A stretch of DNA of 64,000 nt, taken from BP-133 sp040756995 (GTDB taxonomy: Bacteria > Actinomycetota > Acidimicrobiia > IMCC26256 > BP-133). Each line of letters starts with the position of its first letter. Position 1 is the first letter of the stretch. A program made the translations under genes and the position numbers. The stretch covers positions 62,001-126,000 of the forward strand of contig JBFLYK010000005.1 of assembly GCA_040756995.1 (NCBI GenBank), given 5' to 3'. The notes beneath the pieces are model-generated. The model searched no databases, was not told the origin of the DNA, and saw only the letters and a list, made by a program, of their open reading frames with translations. Positions 49,146 to 57,468 of this stretch are shown here, in pieces.

Positions 49146-50147
49146 ATGCCGAGGATGGTCCGAAAGAATCTGGCCGCCGGCCTGGCCTTGACGATCGGAG
49201 CGCTGCTGGCCGTGGCCGGGGTCGGGGCAGCGCCGCAGGCGGTCGCCGCCACCGGCCCCGCCGCGCTGACCGACGCCGTCGGCGACACGATCGACCGCAA
49301 CACGAACGACAAGCTGCCCTCGGCCCGGACCGACATCGTGGGGGCCACCGTCGAGTCCGGCGCCCAGGGGATCGTGCTGTCGTTCAAGACCCAGGAGATG
49401 GCCGACCCGGCCACCGACCCCAGCTGGGCCAGCTTGAACACCTTCGTGTCGTGGCAGGTCGACAGCTCCGGCGACGGCAAGGTCGACGACCTCATCCGCT
49501 ACTCGGTCGACCGTGACAGCCCCGGGGTCCTCATCGGCGAGGTCACCCACTGGAGCGGCCCGGGCCAGCCGGCCAAGCACTGTGACGCCCAGGCCACCTT
49601 CAACCCGGCGACGGGCTACTCGCTGACGATCGCCCCGGCGTGCATGAACAACCCGACGGCGATCAGCTACCGGGTCCAGCTCACCTACGACACGGACCCG
49701 AAGCTGCCCAAGCCGCCGCTGGCCTTCGACGTCCTGCCTGACACCGGCCTCGCCGGGCCGGTTTCGATCGCCGTTCCGACGGCTCCGGCCGCCGCTCCTC
49801 CGGCTCCCGGCGGCGCTCCGGCCCCTCCCGCCGGTGAGAACCCGGCGCCGGGTCAGGCCGCTCCTCCGGTCACCGGGGCGCCGTCGCCGTCCAAGCCGGC
49901 CGGTGGCCCGGCGGCCAAGGCGGCCCCGAAGCCGACCGCACCGGCCCGTACCCCGGCATCGACCGCCGCGCCCAAGCCGGCCGCTCCGGCACCGGCGGCA
50001 GCTCCGACCGGTCCGACCACCGGCGAGCTGGCCGCCACCGGCCCGAGCATGGCCCGCTGGCTGGGCGCCCTCGGCGGTGCGCTGATGCTCCTGGGCGGCC
50101 TCGGCCTCATGACTCCGGCCGACCGCCGGCGCCGTAGCACCGTTTAA
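49146..50147 (+). CDS. Surface protein with Pro/Ala-rich stalk and LAATG sorting-like tail
   Basis: About 333 residues. A signal peptide (MVRKNLAAGLALTIGALLAV...) is followed by a beta-rich domain of about 190 residues (LTDAVGDTIDRNTNDKLPSA, SFKTQEMADPATDPSWASL) that looks like a DOMON/carbohydrate-binding-type sandwich. Then comes a 90-residue Pro/Ala/Gly/Lys stalk. The end is LAATG, a hydrophobic helix (WLGALGGALMLLGGLGL) and RRRRSTV, the architecture of a class E (LAXTG) sortase substrate. No sortase gene is in the window. Confidence 0.8.
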   Translation: MPRMVRKNLAAGLALTIGALLAVAGVGAAPQAVAATGPAALTDAVGDTIDRNTNDKLPSARTDIVGATVESGAQGIVLSFKTQEMADPATDPSWASLNTFVSWQVDSSGDGKVDDLIRYSVDRDSPGVLIGEVTHWSGPGQPAKHCDAQATFNPATGYSLTIAPACMNNPTAISYRVQLTYDTDPKLPKPPLAFDVLPDTGLAGPVSIAVPTAPAAAPPAPGGAPAPPAGENPAPGQAAPPVTGAPSPSKPAGGPAAKAAPKPTAPARTPASTAAPKPAAPAPAAAPTGPTTGELAATGPSMARWLGALGGALMLLGGLGLMTPADRRRRSTV

Positions 50148-50165
50148 CCCGCGCATCGACTGCTG

Positions 50166-50195
50166 CGAGGGGGCCGGGTCATCCCGGCCCCCTCG
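50166..50195 (+). terminator. Strong intrinsic hairpin after the surface protein gene
   Basis: CGAGGGGGCCGGG and CCCGGCCCCCTCG form a perfect 13-base-pair stem with a TCAT loop, 18 bases after the stop codon. No T-tract follows, but the stem is among the strongest in the window. Confidence 0.7.
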
Positions 50196-50208
50196 ACGCG
50201 TTCGGGGC

Positions 50209-50391
50209 AAGGACGCCGGCGCCGACCAGTCGAAGCCGGCTGCCTCGGTCACGGTCGCGACCAAGACCCCGGTCTCCTGCCTGCTGGCCCTCGAGAGCGC
50301 CTGTAAGACCATCAACCCGATTCCGGGCGACGCCACTGACCACAAGGCGGCGTTCGACGCCGAGTACGCCCAGTGCCTCGAGGCGAGCTGA
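50209..50391 (+). pseudogene. Start-less coding-like fragment
   Basis: The frame reads KDAGADQSKPAASVTVATKT, then PVSCLLALESACKTINPIPG and ends AEYAQCLEAS before TGA. It has protein-like composition with three Cys, but no ATG, GTG or TTG is found in frame for more than 100 bases upstream, where the strong terminator lies. It may be the tail of a lost secreted protein gene or simply a chance open frame in GC-rich DNA. Confidence 0.35.
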
Positions 50392-50412
50392 GCTCGTAGC
50401 GGCAGCCCTACC

Positions 50413-50946
50413 ATGCGCCGCATGGTCTATGTGGCGCTCCTGCGGGGGATCAACGTCGGCGGGAAGACCAGGGTCGACATGGCGGCGTTGCGCGAGATCT
50501 GTGCGGCGGTCGGCTGTGAGGACGTCGTCACCTACATCCAGAGCGGCAATGTCGTGCTCAAGAGCAAGCTGTCGGCGGACGAGCTGCGGACCGCGCTCGA
50601 AGCGGCTATCGCCGAAGAGTTCGGGTTCGGCCCAGCGGTGATGATCCGCACGGCCAAGGAGATGGCGGCCGTCATCGACCGCAATCCGTATCCCGACGCC
50701 GACGGGAAGAGCATCCACGTCGGCTTCCTCCACGCCCCGCCCGACGGGGCGACGAAGAAGTGCCTGGCCGCCATCGACTGCGGGCCGGAGGAGGTCACGG
50801 TCGTCGGCCGCGACCTCTACCTCCATTTGCCCAACGGCATGGGTCGCGCCGCCCTACCCGTTCAGATGGAACGCTGCCTGCGCCCCGTCCCGGTCACCGT
50901 CCGGAACTGGCGGACCGTCACCAAGGTCGTTGAACTGTCGGCATAG
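50413..50946 (+). CDS. DUF1697 family protein
   Basis: 177 residues. The opening YVALLRGINVGGKTRVDMAALR, then YIQSGNVVLKS and the late NWRTVTKVVEL are the three conserved DUF1697 blocks, in order. Soluble, alpha-beta, function unknown for the family. A second ATG three codons in is an alternative start. It is monocistronic: its 5' side carries the start-less fragment and its 3' side faces the convergent SnoaL-like gene. Confidence 0.9.
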   Translation: MRRMVYVALLRGINVGGKTRVDMAALREICAAVGCEDVVTYIQSGNVVLKSKLSADELRTALEAAIAEEFGFGPAVMIRTAKEMAAVIDRNPYPDADGKSIHVGFLHAPPDGATKKCLAAIDCGPEEVTVVGRDLYLHLPNGMGRAALPVQMERCLRPVPVTVRNWRTVTKVVELSA

Positions 50947-51010
50947 CGGGGACCGGTCAGCCTCTTGTCGATTTCTCGGATCCCGAGGCAGCGGGAGCCG
51001 GCGTTTTCGC

Positions 51011-51391
51011 TCAGCGGAGTCCGAGCTGGCCGGCCATCGCCTCCATCACGGCGGTCAGGGCAGAGTGGGGTCGGAGCATCACCACCAGCTCGCGGAGCTG
51101 ACCCGTCTCGTTGAAGCGCAGGGCGTCGATCCCCTCGACCTCGCGGTCCCCGACCCGGGCCGTGAAGAACAGCACGGTGCGTTCGTCGGACTCCACCGTC
51201 TCCGTGTAGGTCAGTCCTCCGAGCACGTGGTGGGCGGCGCCCAGCACGTGCATCACGATGTCCCGGCCCTCGTAGGGCTTGTGCACGGCCGGGCTCCAGA
51301 ACCTGACGTCGGGCGCTAGAGCGGAGGCCATGACGTCGGGATCGCCTGTCAGCATCGCCTGTTGGAACGTTGCGGCCCGAGATGTTTCCAT
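51011..51391 (-). CDS. SnoaL-like/NTF2-fold protein
   Basis: 126 residues from ATG. TFQQAMLTGDPDVMASALAPD, VRFWSPAVHKPYEGRDIV and GIDALRFNETGQLRELVVML fit the NTF2-like cone fold of SnoaL proteins (small isomerases, hydrolases or accessory proteins). It is the last gene of the SCP2/ADH/P450/PhaC run, 31 bases after phaC. No catalytic residues can be named. Confidence 0.78.
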   Translation of the reverse strand: METSRAATFQQAMLTGDPDVMASALAPDVRFWSPAVHKPYEGRDIVMHVLGAAHHVLGGLTYTETVESDERTVLFFTARVGDREVEGIDALRFNETGQLRELVVMLRPHSALTAVMEAMAGQLGLR

Positions 51392-51422
51392 CCGGGGAAG
51401 ACTACGCCGACACCTCTGGGGG

Positions 51423-53102
51423 CTAGGCGGGCTCGAGGACGTAGGTGCCGGGAGTGGGACCGAGCACCTTGTGGCGGCGGCTGCCCAGCGTCTTCGGGGC
51501 GGGCTTCTCGTCGCCGGAACGGGCGATGACCCACTCGGCCCAGTGGTCCCACCACGTGCCGTCACGCCGTTCGGCGGTGGCGCGCCACTGGTGGGGGTCG
51601 GGGCCGGGCTCACCGCCCACGAAGTAGTGCGACTTCGGGTTCCCGGGCGGCGACACCTGCGTCTGGATGTGCCCGGTGGGGGAGAGGACGAACGTCGACT
51701 CGCCGGGCAGCAGCTGCGTGGCCCGGTAGCACCCGTCCCACGGCGTCAGGTGGTCGGACAGGCCGCCGGTCACGTAGTTGTCGACCTTGATCGACGACAG
51801 GTCCACCGGCGTGCCGAGAACGGTGATCCCGCCCGGCTTCGTCAGCAGGTTGCCCTGGAAGATGTCGAGGAACTGGCCGTGCAGCCGACCGGGCAGGTTC
51901 GTCTTGTCGTCGTTCCAGGCCAGGATGTCGAACGCCGGCGGCTTCTTGCCCAGGAGGTAGTTGTTGACCCAGTAGTTCCAGACGAGCTCGTTGGGCCGCA
52001 TCCAGGTAAACACCGCCCCCAGCGAGCGGGCGTCCAGCACTCCGGCGCGGCGTGACTTCCGCCGGGCGACCGACAGCAGCCCCTGCGACTGGAAGGCGCC
52101 GACCATGGCCTGGCAGTCCCAGTCGAGCAACGTCACGCCGAACGACACGGAGTTGACCCGGTTGTCGCCGTGAGCGGCCAGATGCGACAGCACCGTGGAG
52201 GTGATGATCCCTCCGGCGCACATCCCCAGCGCGTTGACCGAGTCGGCGCCGCTGATCTCCAGCGTGGCGTCGAGGGCGTCGAGCACGGCCTGCCCGTAGG
52301 TGTCGAGGTCCCAGTGGGCGTGCTCCTGGCGGGGGTTGCGCCACGAGATGACGAAGAACTGGATGCCCTTCGAAACGGCGTGTTCGATGAAGCTGCGACC
52401 CGGGCCGATGTCGAGGAAGTAGTACTTGTTGATCGGGGGCGGGATCAGCAGCACCGGCCGGGCCCGCACCGTCGGCGTGGTCGGCTGGTACTGCAGCAGC
52501 TCGAAGACCTCGTTGCGGTAGACGACGGCGCCCGGCGTGACGGCCATGTTCTCGCCGACCTTGAAAGCACTGGAGTCGACCTGCTTCGGCATGCCCCCGT
52601 TGTGGAGGAGGTCGTCGATGAAGTGCCGGGTGCCGGTGAGGAGGCTCCCGCCGCCGGTCTCGATGGCCCGCTTCAACGCCGCCGGATTGCCCGGCAATGT
52701 GTTGGTCGGCGCCAGCGACGACGTGAGGATCCCGGCGGCGAAGCGGGCCCGCTCCCGGGTGCGCCAGTCGACCTGGGCGGCCTCGACGACCGAGTCGACC
52801 GCCGAAGACCACGCCAGGTATCCCTGCTTGAGCCGCCGGTAGCCGGGGTTCTCGGTCCACGTCGGGTCGGCGAAGCGATGGTCGCCCTTGGCCGGCTCGA
52901 TGGCCGAGCGGCCGAGGGCGATCTTCACCGACTCGGCCGTGAGCCCGACGGTCGCCTTGACCGCCGGGGGCCCGATCGCCGCCCGGAGCAACGACACGAA
53001 ACCGCCGCCGACCCCGACGCCGCCCGGATCCTCCGTCCCTCCGATGGCGTCGGCCGCGGCGGCGGCCGTGTCGGGGGGCGGGGTCGTCTCGGCAGTCGTC
53101 AT
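51423..53102 (-). CDS. phaC: Poly(R)-hydroxyalkanoic acid synthase
   Basis: A 559-residue PHA synthase. The lipase-like box with catalytic Cys is NALGMCAGGIITST (near residue 296), the Asp lies in NYVTGGLSDHLTPWDGCY and the His in LSPTGHIQTQVSP, giving the full Cys-Asp-His triad. The conserved PPPINKYYFLDIGPGRSFIEH and VFTWMRPNELVWNYWVNNYL blocks are present. The class I-type length implies no PhaE/PhaR partner. It polymerises hydroxyacyl-CoA into storage granules. Genes for phaA/phaB or phasin are not adjacent; instead P450, ADH and SCP2 genes precede it. Confidence 0.93.
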   Translation of the reverse strand: MTTAETTPPPDTAAAAADAIGGTEDPGGVGVGGGFVSLLRAAIGPPAVKATVGLTAESVKIALGRSAIEPAKGDHRFADPTWTENPGYRRLKQGYLAWSSAVDSVVEAAQVDWRTRERARFAAGILTSSLAPTNTLPGNPAALKRAIETGGGSLLTGTRHFIDDLLHNGGMPKQVDSSAFKVGENMAVTPGAVVYRNEVFELLQYQPTTPTVRARPVLLIPPPINKYYFLDIGPGRSFIEHAVSKGIQFFVISWRNPRQEHAHWDLDTYGQAVLDALDATLEISGADSVNALGMCAGGIITSTVLSHLAAHGDNRVNSVSFGVTLLDWDCQAMVGAFQSQGLLSVARRKSRRAGVLDARSLGAVFTWMRPNELVWNYWVNNYLLGKKPPAFDILAWNDDKTNLPGRLHGQFLDIFQGNLLTKPGGITVLGTPVDLSSIKVDNYVTGGLSDHLTPWDGCYRATQLLPGESTFVLSPTGHIQTQVSPPGNPKSHYFVGGEPGPDPHQWRATAERRDGTWWDHWAEWVIARSGDEKPAPKTLGSRRHKVLGPTPGTYVLEPA

Positions 53103-53135
53103 GGCGGCGCGGACCTCCCGGGAGACGCGTTCAGA

Positions 53136-54446
53136 TCAGCGGGCGGGGGTCCACCGTACCGGCATCGCGTGGACGCCGTGCATGAAGTTGTTGATCTGGA
53201 TCTCCTGGGGCGCCGTCAAGTGGATGTCGGGCATCCGCGTGTAGATCTCGCGGAATCCCGCCTGCAGCATGTACCGGCCGAGGGCGGCCCCAATGCAGAA
53301 GTGCGGTCCACCGGCGCCGAAGGACATGTGGACCCGGGCGTTGGGCCGGAGGATGTCGAAGCGGGCGGCGTCGGGGAAGACGTCCTCGTCGCGGTTGCCG
53401 GAGCAGTACCACATCACGACCTTCTCGCCGGCCTTGATCTTCACGTCGCGGAGCTCGGTGTCCTGCGTGGCGGTCCGGCGGAAGTGCTGGACCGGGGTGG
53501 AATGGCGGAGCACCTCCTCGCAGGCGTTGGCCAGACGGCCGTCGAGGTCCTCGAGCAGCAACGCCTTCTGGTCGGGCCACTCGTCGAACAGGCGCACACC
53601 GTGGGCCAGCGAGTGCCGGGTGGTGTCGTTGGCCGCCGAGCCCAACAGGACGAAGAAGGCGGCGATCTCCCAGTCCTCCATGCGTTCGCCGTCGAAATCG
53701 GCGTGCGCCACCCAGCTGACGAGATCCTCGGCCGGCTGCTCCAATCGCAGTTCGGCGACGGCGAGGGCCACGTCCTGGATGCGCTCCGCCTCCTCGGCGA
53801 AGGTGGTGAGGGCGTCGCGGCCGGCGGCGGCGTTGGGGTCGTCCCAGGCCAGCATCCGCTCGGCGGCTTCCATCAGTTCGTGGGCCTCGTCGCTCGTCGG
53901 ATGCACCCCGAAGAGGGTGGCGAAGACGCGGCCGGGCACGAGCTTGGCGAAGAGCTCGCAGAAGTCGCCCTCGCCCCGGGGCATCATCTCGTCGACGAGC
54001 TCCCGGCAGGTGCTGGAGATCCAGTCCTCCATCGTCCGGACCCGCCGGGGCGTGAAGGCCTGTGACACGAGCCCCCGCAGCCGGGTGTGCTCGGGCGCGT
54101 CCATGGCCAGGAACGAGGCGGCCGCCTGGGCGACGACCTCCGGGAGGTCCTCCATCAGCGGCCCGGACCCCGACGCCGACGAGAACAGCTCGGGGTTGCG
54201 GGACACCCGCTGGATGTCGTCGTACTTCGTGAGCGACCAGAAGCCCGCCGTGTCCTGGTCGGGGGGGACGAGGGTCGACTCGTAGGGGCGGTGGTAGGAG
54301 ACCGGCCGGTTGGCCCGGAACCAGGCGAAGGTCTTCTCCCGCTCCTCGAACGGCTTGGCCCAGAACGACCGGGCCGAGATGTCACCCGGAGGCTCGGGGG
54401 TGTCCCCCGAGGTCGCAGTGATGTCGGCGGCGGCGGTGGAGGTCAT
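53136..54446 (-). CDS. Cytochrome P450
   Basis: A 436-residue P450, similar in style to mycobacterial CYP125/CYP142-like or terpene P450s. The I-helix is LLGSAANDTTRHSLAHG (Asn-Asp-Thr-Thr in place of the usual HETT), ExxR is EEVLRHS, and the heme loop is FGAGGPHFCIGAALGRYMLQ with Cys near residue 381. ATG with GAGGAG upstream, two bases after the ADH stop. The SCP2 and alcohol dehydrogenase partners suggest a sterol- or lipid-like substrate. Confidence 0.92.
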   Translation of the reverse strand: MTSTAAADITATSGDTPEPPGDISARSFWAKPFEEREKTFAWFRANRPVSYHRPYESTLVPPDQDTAGFWSLTKYDDIQRVSRNPELFSSASGSGPLMEDLPEVVAQAAASFLAMDAPEHTRLRGLVSQAFTPRRVRTMEDWISSTCRELVDEMMPRGEGDFCELFAKLVPGRVFATLFGVHPTSDEAHELMEAAERMLAWDDPNAAAGRDALTTFAEEAERIQDVALAVAELRLEQPAEDLVSWVAHADFDGERMEDWEIAAFFVLLGSAANDTTRHSLAHGVRLFDEWPDQKALLLEDLDGRLANACEEVLRHSTPVQHFRRTATQDTELRDVKIKAGEKVVMWYCSGNRDEDVFPDAARFDILRPNARVHMSFGAGGPHFCIGAALGRYMLQAGFREIYTRMPDIHLTAPQEIQINNFMHGVHAMPVRWTPAR

Positions 54447-54448
54447 CG

Positions 54449-55513
54449 TCAGCTCCTCGGGTCGAGGATGACCTTCGTCGCCTCCCGGGCGGCGAAGAGG
54501 CGGTAGGCCTCGTCGGCCTGGGAGAGCGGCATCCGGTGGGAGATGATCTGGCCGGGGTTGAGACGGCCGGCCCGGATGAGGGCGATGACCTCGTCCATGG
54601 AGTTGTTGAAGTGCGTCACGCCCATGGTGAAGTTCACGCCCTTCAGCCAGAAGGCGCCCCACGGCACGTCCATGCTCTCCTGGAGGTAGACGCCGGGGAT
54701 CGACACGGTGCCGCCCATGCGGACGTAGCCGGCGATGGCGGCCAGCGCCTGGGGGTTGCCGGCGGCGTCGACGACGACGTCGGCGCCCCGCCATTCGGTG
54801 AGCTCGGAGATGGCGTCCTCCGCCTCGGTGGGAAACACGGCGGTGGCCCCGAGGCTCTCGGCGATCTTCAACCGCTCGGGCACCGTGTCGACGGCCACCA
54901 CGGCGGTGGCGCCGAGGACGCCGGCCGCCATGACGGCGCACAGCCCGACGGGCCCGGCGCCGACCACGGCCACCACGTCGCCGGGCCGGAACGCCTTCTT
55001 CACGGCCTCGTAGCCGGTGGTGATGATGTCGCCGGTCAGCAGGAGGCTGTCGAGCTGGTCGTCGGTGGCCTCCTCGGGCAGCTTGCGGAGGTTGCGGTCG
55101 GCGTAGGGAATGACGACGTACTCGGACTGGGCGCCGGGCAGGTCACCGAGGGCCATGCCCATGCCGAACATGCGGATGCCGGCGCAGCGACCCGGCTCGC
55201 CCCGCCGACAGAAGTAACAGGCGCCGCAGGTGACCGTGCAGGGGCAGGTGACGACGTCGCCGGCGCTGATCAGACCCACGCCGTCGCCCGTCTCGACCAC
55301 CGTGCCGAGGAACTCGTGGCCGAGGATCACGTCCTCCTCGAGTTCCATGTGGCCCTCGTAGGGGTGGAGGTCGGTGCCGCAGATGGCACTGCGGTCCACC
55401 CGGAGCAGCACCTCGTCGGGGCCCATCTCCGACGGCGTCGGCACCTCCTCGACGCGGACGTCGTGCGGGCCGTGGAACACGGCCGCCTTCATCGTGGAGG
55501 GGATGTCGCTCAC
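54449..55513 (-). CDS. Zinc-dependent alcohol dehydrogenase (MDR family)
   Basis: A 354-residue medium-chain dehydrogenase. The catalytic zinc site is CGTDLHPYEGHME with GHEFLGTV, and the structural zinc site is the four-Cys lobe CPCTVTCGACYFCRRGEPGRC. The NAD motif is VVGAGPVGLCAVMAAGVLGA, followed by VAVDTVPERLK (an Asp at the strand end favours NAD). The GTG start overlaps the SCP2 gene (GTGA). It probably oxidises an alcohol made by the adjacent P450 (inference). Confidence 0.92.
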   Translation of the reverse strand: MSDIPSTMKAAVFHGPHDVRVEEVPTPSEMGPDEVLLRVDRSAICGTDLHPYEGHMELEEDVILGHEFLGTVVETGDGVGLISAGDVVTCPCTVTCGACYFCRRGEPGRCAGIRMFGMGMALGDLPGAQSEYVVIPYADRNLRKLPEEATDDQLDSLLLTGDIITTGYEAVKKAFRPGDVVAVVGAGPVGLCAVMAAGVLGATAVVAVDTVPERLKIAESLGATAVFPTEAEDAISELTEWRGADVVVDAAGNPQALAAIAGYVRMGGTVSIPGVYLQESMDVPWGAFWLKGVNFTMGVTHFNNSMDEVIALIRAGRLNPGQIISHRMPLSQADEAYRLFAAREATKVILDPRS

Positions 55514-55908
55514 TTGGCCCCGTCCTTCTGGGCGATCAGGTCGTTGTAGACGGGGAACAGCGGCTTGGTCAGCGGCACGAGCTTGAGGATCTTGTTGACC
55601 GGACCCTTGGCCTTGACCTCGCTCTTGGCCAGGCCGACGGCCAGGTTGTACTTGCCCCGCCAGAACCGGTCGGCGATGTCGGCCGGCATGGACAGCGTGA
55701 TGTCGGGCTCGACCGACGCCGGCCCGAAGACGACCTCCATGGGGTCGACGAAGCGGACGGTCATCTCGCACTCGGGGTCGGTGTAGACGACCCGCATGGT
55801 CACGTTGGCGGCCCGCATCTTCGGCCCGACCTTGGGGTGGTCGTTGGCCTGGCGGAACATCTCGCCGATGTACTTGTCGACTTCCTCCGGGCTGCTGAAG
55901 AAACCCAC
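55510..55908 (-). CDS. SCP2 sterol-carrier-domain protein
   Basis: 132 residues. MGFFSSPEEVDKYIGEMFRQ, CEMTVRFVDPMEVVFG, EPDITLSMPADIADRFWRGK and VGLAKSEVKAKGPVNKILKL match the single-domain SCP2 fold that binds lipids in a hydrophobic tunnel. It may present a lipid to the P450 and dehydrogenase encoded next. First gene of the operon; a perfect palindrome lies about 84-99 bases upstream. Confidence 0.88.
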   Translation of the reverse strand: MGFFSSPEEVDKYIGEMFRQANDHPKVGPKMRAANVTMRVVYTDPECEMTVRFVDPMEVVFGPASVEPDITLSMPADIADRFWRGKYNLAVGLAKSEVKAKGPVNKILKLVPLTKPLFPVYNDLIAQKDGAK

Positions 55909-55991
55909 GACTCCCCCTTAGAAGGTCAGTGAACAGCCCGTAACGTACGAAGCGGCCCGTCCTCCGGGTAATGGGAGACGAGGCCAACCCC

Positions 55992-56007
55992 TGTCCCGTT
56001 CGGGACA
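55992..56007. promoter_or_regulatory. Perfect palindrome TGTCCCGTTCGGGACA
   Basis: A 7-2-7 perfect inverted repeat in the 116 bases between the SCP2 operon and the NagB-family gene, both on the minus strand. It is either an operator of the SCP2 operon or a short terminator of the gene before it; the two-base centre and lack of a T-tract favour an operator. Confidence 0.5.
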
Positions 56008-56024
56008 CCCCGCGGCCCGCGCCG

Positions 56025-56750
56025 TCAGGCCTGCAGGCCGGGACCCACCGCCACGGTGAGGCGGGGGTGGCGCCGAAGCCAGGTCACCGGCCAGGCGGGG
56101 TCCTCGGGGCCGTGGAGGAGGTGGTCCAGGGCTTCGGCCTTTCCCTGGCCGAAGGCGATGAGGAGGACGGAGCCGGCGCCGAGGACCGTCGTCACCCCGA
56201 GGGTCAGGGCGGCCCGGGACGGGTCGACGTCGCCGAGGCGGAACAGGTTGGCCGGGGCCAGGGGCACGACCCGGGCCGGGGCGTCGGCCGGCGTCGGCGG
56301 CTGATTGAAGGCAAAGTGACCGTCGGGGCCGAGGCCGAGGACGACGGCGGCCAGCCCCTGGGCCCGGAGCCGGGCCTCGAGCTCGATCGCCCGCAGCTCC
56401 GGATCGTCGTCGACGTCGATGGGAACAAGCCGGTCCCGGAGGCCGGCGGGCAGGGCGTCGGCGAGCCGGGCCGAGAACCGGCGGCCCGGATCGGCCGGCG
56501 GGGGAACCAGTTCGTCGACCGGCATGATCGACCGTCCCGCCCAACTCGGCGCCAGGAGTGCCACCGGGCCCGACCCGTCCGGCCCCGGGGCGAGTTCGTC
56601 GAGGCGGGCGTAGAGCGGGAGCGTGCTCTCGCCGACGGCCAGGGCCACGAAGCGGCCCGGGTGCGAGGCCAGAGCCTCACCGAGGAACCGTTTCGTTTCC
56701 CGGGCCAGCGCCACCTGGTCCGAGCACGACACCACGCGCACGTCTCCCAT
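56025..56750 (-). CDS. NagB/6-phosphogluconolactonase-family protein
   Basis: About 241 residues. SWAGRSIMPVDELVPPPAD and VVLGLGPDGHFAFNQPP correspond to the conserved DE and GLGxDGHxAFNxP motifs of glucosamine-6-phosphate deaminase/6-phosphogluconolactonase, and VTTVLGAGSVLLIAFGQGKA is the third block. It has the Asp/His pair of a deaminase-like active site, but substrate choice between the two sugars is uncertain. The ATG 33 bases inside a longer open frame is preferred because the first strand (VRVVSCSDQVALA) follows it. Confidence 0.82.
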   Translation of the reverse strand: MGDVRVVSCSDQVALARETKRFLGEALASHPGRFVALAVGESTLPLYARLDELAPGPDGSGPVALLAPSWAGRSIMPVDELVPPPADPGRRFSARLADALPAGLRDRLVPIDVDDDPELRAIELEARLRAQGLAAVVLGLGPDGHFAFNQPPTPADAPARVVPLAPANLFRLGDVDPSRAALTLGVTTVLGAGSVLLIAFGQGKAEALDHLLHGPEDPAWPVTWLRRHPRLTVAVGPGLQA

Positions 56751-56814
56751 CACCACCCATGGTGGCTCATGGGCGGGAGGCATCACGCGCCCCGGCCGTG
56801 GGTAGCAGGGCGGC

Positions 56815-57090
56815 ATGAAGCTGATCTACCGCCCGCTCAGCCTGGCCGTCAGCGCCCTCGGGGGGCTGGCCGCGACGATGCTGTTCAAGAAGCTGTGGAA
56901 GGCGATCGCCGGGGAAGACGAAGCGCCGAAGGCCGACCAGCCCGACCGGAACTGGAAAGAGGTGGCAACGGCGGCCGCTCTCCAGGGCGCCGTGGCCGGG
57001 GCTGTCGGGGCGCTGGCCAGCCGGGGAAGCATGCGGGGCTTCGAGAAGGCCACCGGAGTCTGGCCGGGCGAGAGCCGCGACGGCGACTGA
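56815..57090 (+). CDS. DUF4235 family membrane protein
   Basis: 91 residues matching DUF4235: KLIYRPLSLAVSALGGLAATMLFKK..W, then EDEAPKADQPDRNWKEVATA, AALQGAVAGAVGALASRG and the closing FEKATGVWPG. Two short hydrophobic helices suggest membrane association. The family is common in actinobacteria and of unknown function. Divergent from the NagB-family gene. Confidence 0.88.
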   Translation: MKLIYRPLSLAVSALGGLAATMLFKKLWKAIAGEDEAPKADQPDRNWKEVATAAALQGAVAGAVGALASRGSMRGFEKATGVWPGESRDGD

Positions 57091-57130
57091 AGGTTTGAAC
57101 CGCCCGCCGTTTGGGCAGTGCGGTCGCATC

Positions 57131-57436
57131 ATGCTGCCGCAGCCCGAGGTTCAGGTGGGGGTCAACGTCGACCGGACGACCACGGTCCGCATCGCCGGTG
57201 AGGTGGGCACCCACACCCTGGAGACCGTGAAGAGCGCCCTCGACGAAGCCGGTGGGACCGGCCTGGTCATCATCGACCTGACGCGGGTGACCCATCTCGA
57301 CGCTCCCGGGGTCGACCTGCTGAAGGAGGTCGCCGGCGAGCGGGGGCTGGAGGTCGTGATGGGGCCCGACTGCCCGGTGTTCTCCGTCGTCCAGGTCTCC
57401 GGCCTCTGCGAGGTGGCCACGGTCCAGTGCCACTGA
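57131..57436 (+). CDS. STAS domain protein lacking the usual phospho-Ser
   Basis: 101 residues with the STAS fold: NVDRTTTVRIAGEVGTHT, LVIIDLTRVTHLDAPGVDLL, then a Cys-containing end. In anti-anti-sigma factors the helix cap reads D-S-[SA]-G with a phosphorylated Ser; here it is LDAPG, so the acceptor Ser is Ala. It is therefore either constitutively active toward its partner or not part of a partner-switching cycle. No anti-sigma kinase or sigma factor lies nearby. Confidence 0.78.
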   Translation: MLPQPEVQVGVNVDRTTTVRIAGEVGTHTLETVKSALDEAGGTGLVIIDLTRVTHLDAPGVDLLKEVAGERGLEVVMGPDCPVFSVVQVSGLCEVATVQCH

Positions 57437-57468
57437 CCGGCCGGTAGCGAGCCGGGCCGACCGGCAGG

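Noticed and set aside
50030..50147. Classical LPXTG anchor
   Set aside because: The motif is LAATG, not LPXTG; it fits only the LAXTG-type sortase signal, and no sortase gene is in the window.
55992..56007. Palindrome TGTCCCGTTCGGGACA as an intrinsic terminator
   Set aside because: The stem would close on a two- to four-base loop and no T-tract follows; it is reported as an operator candidate instead.
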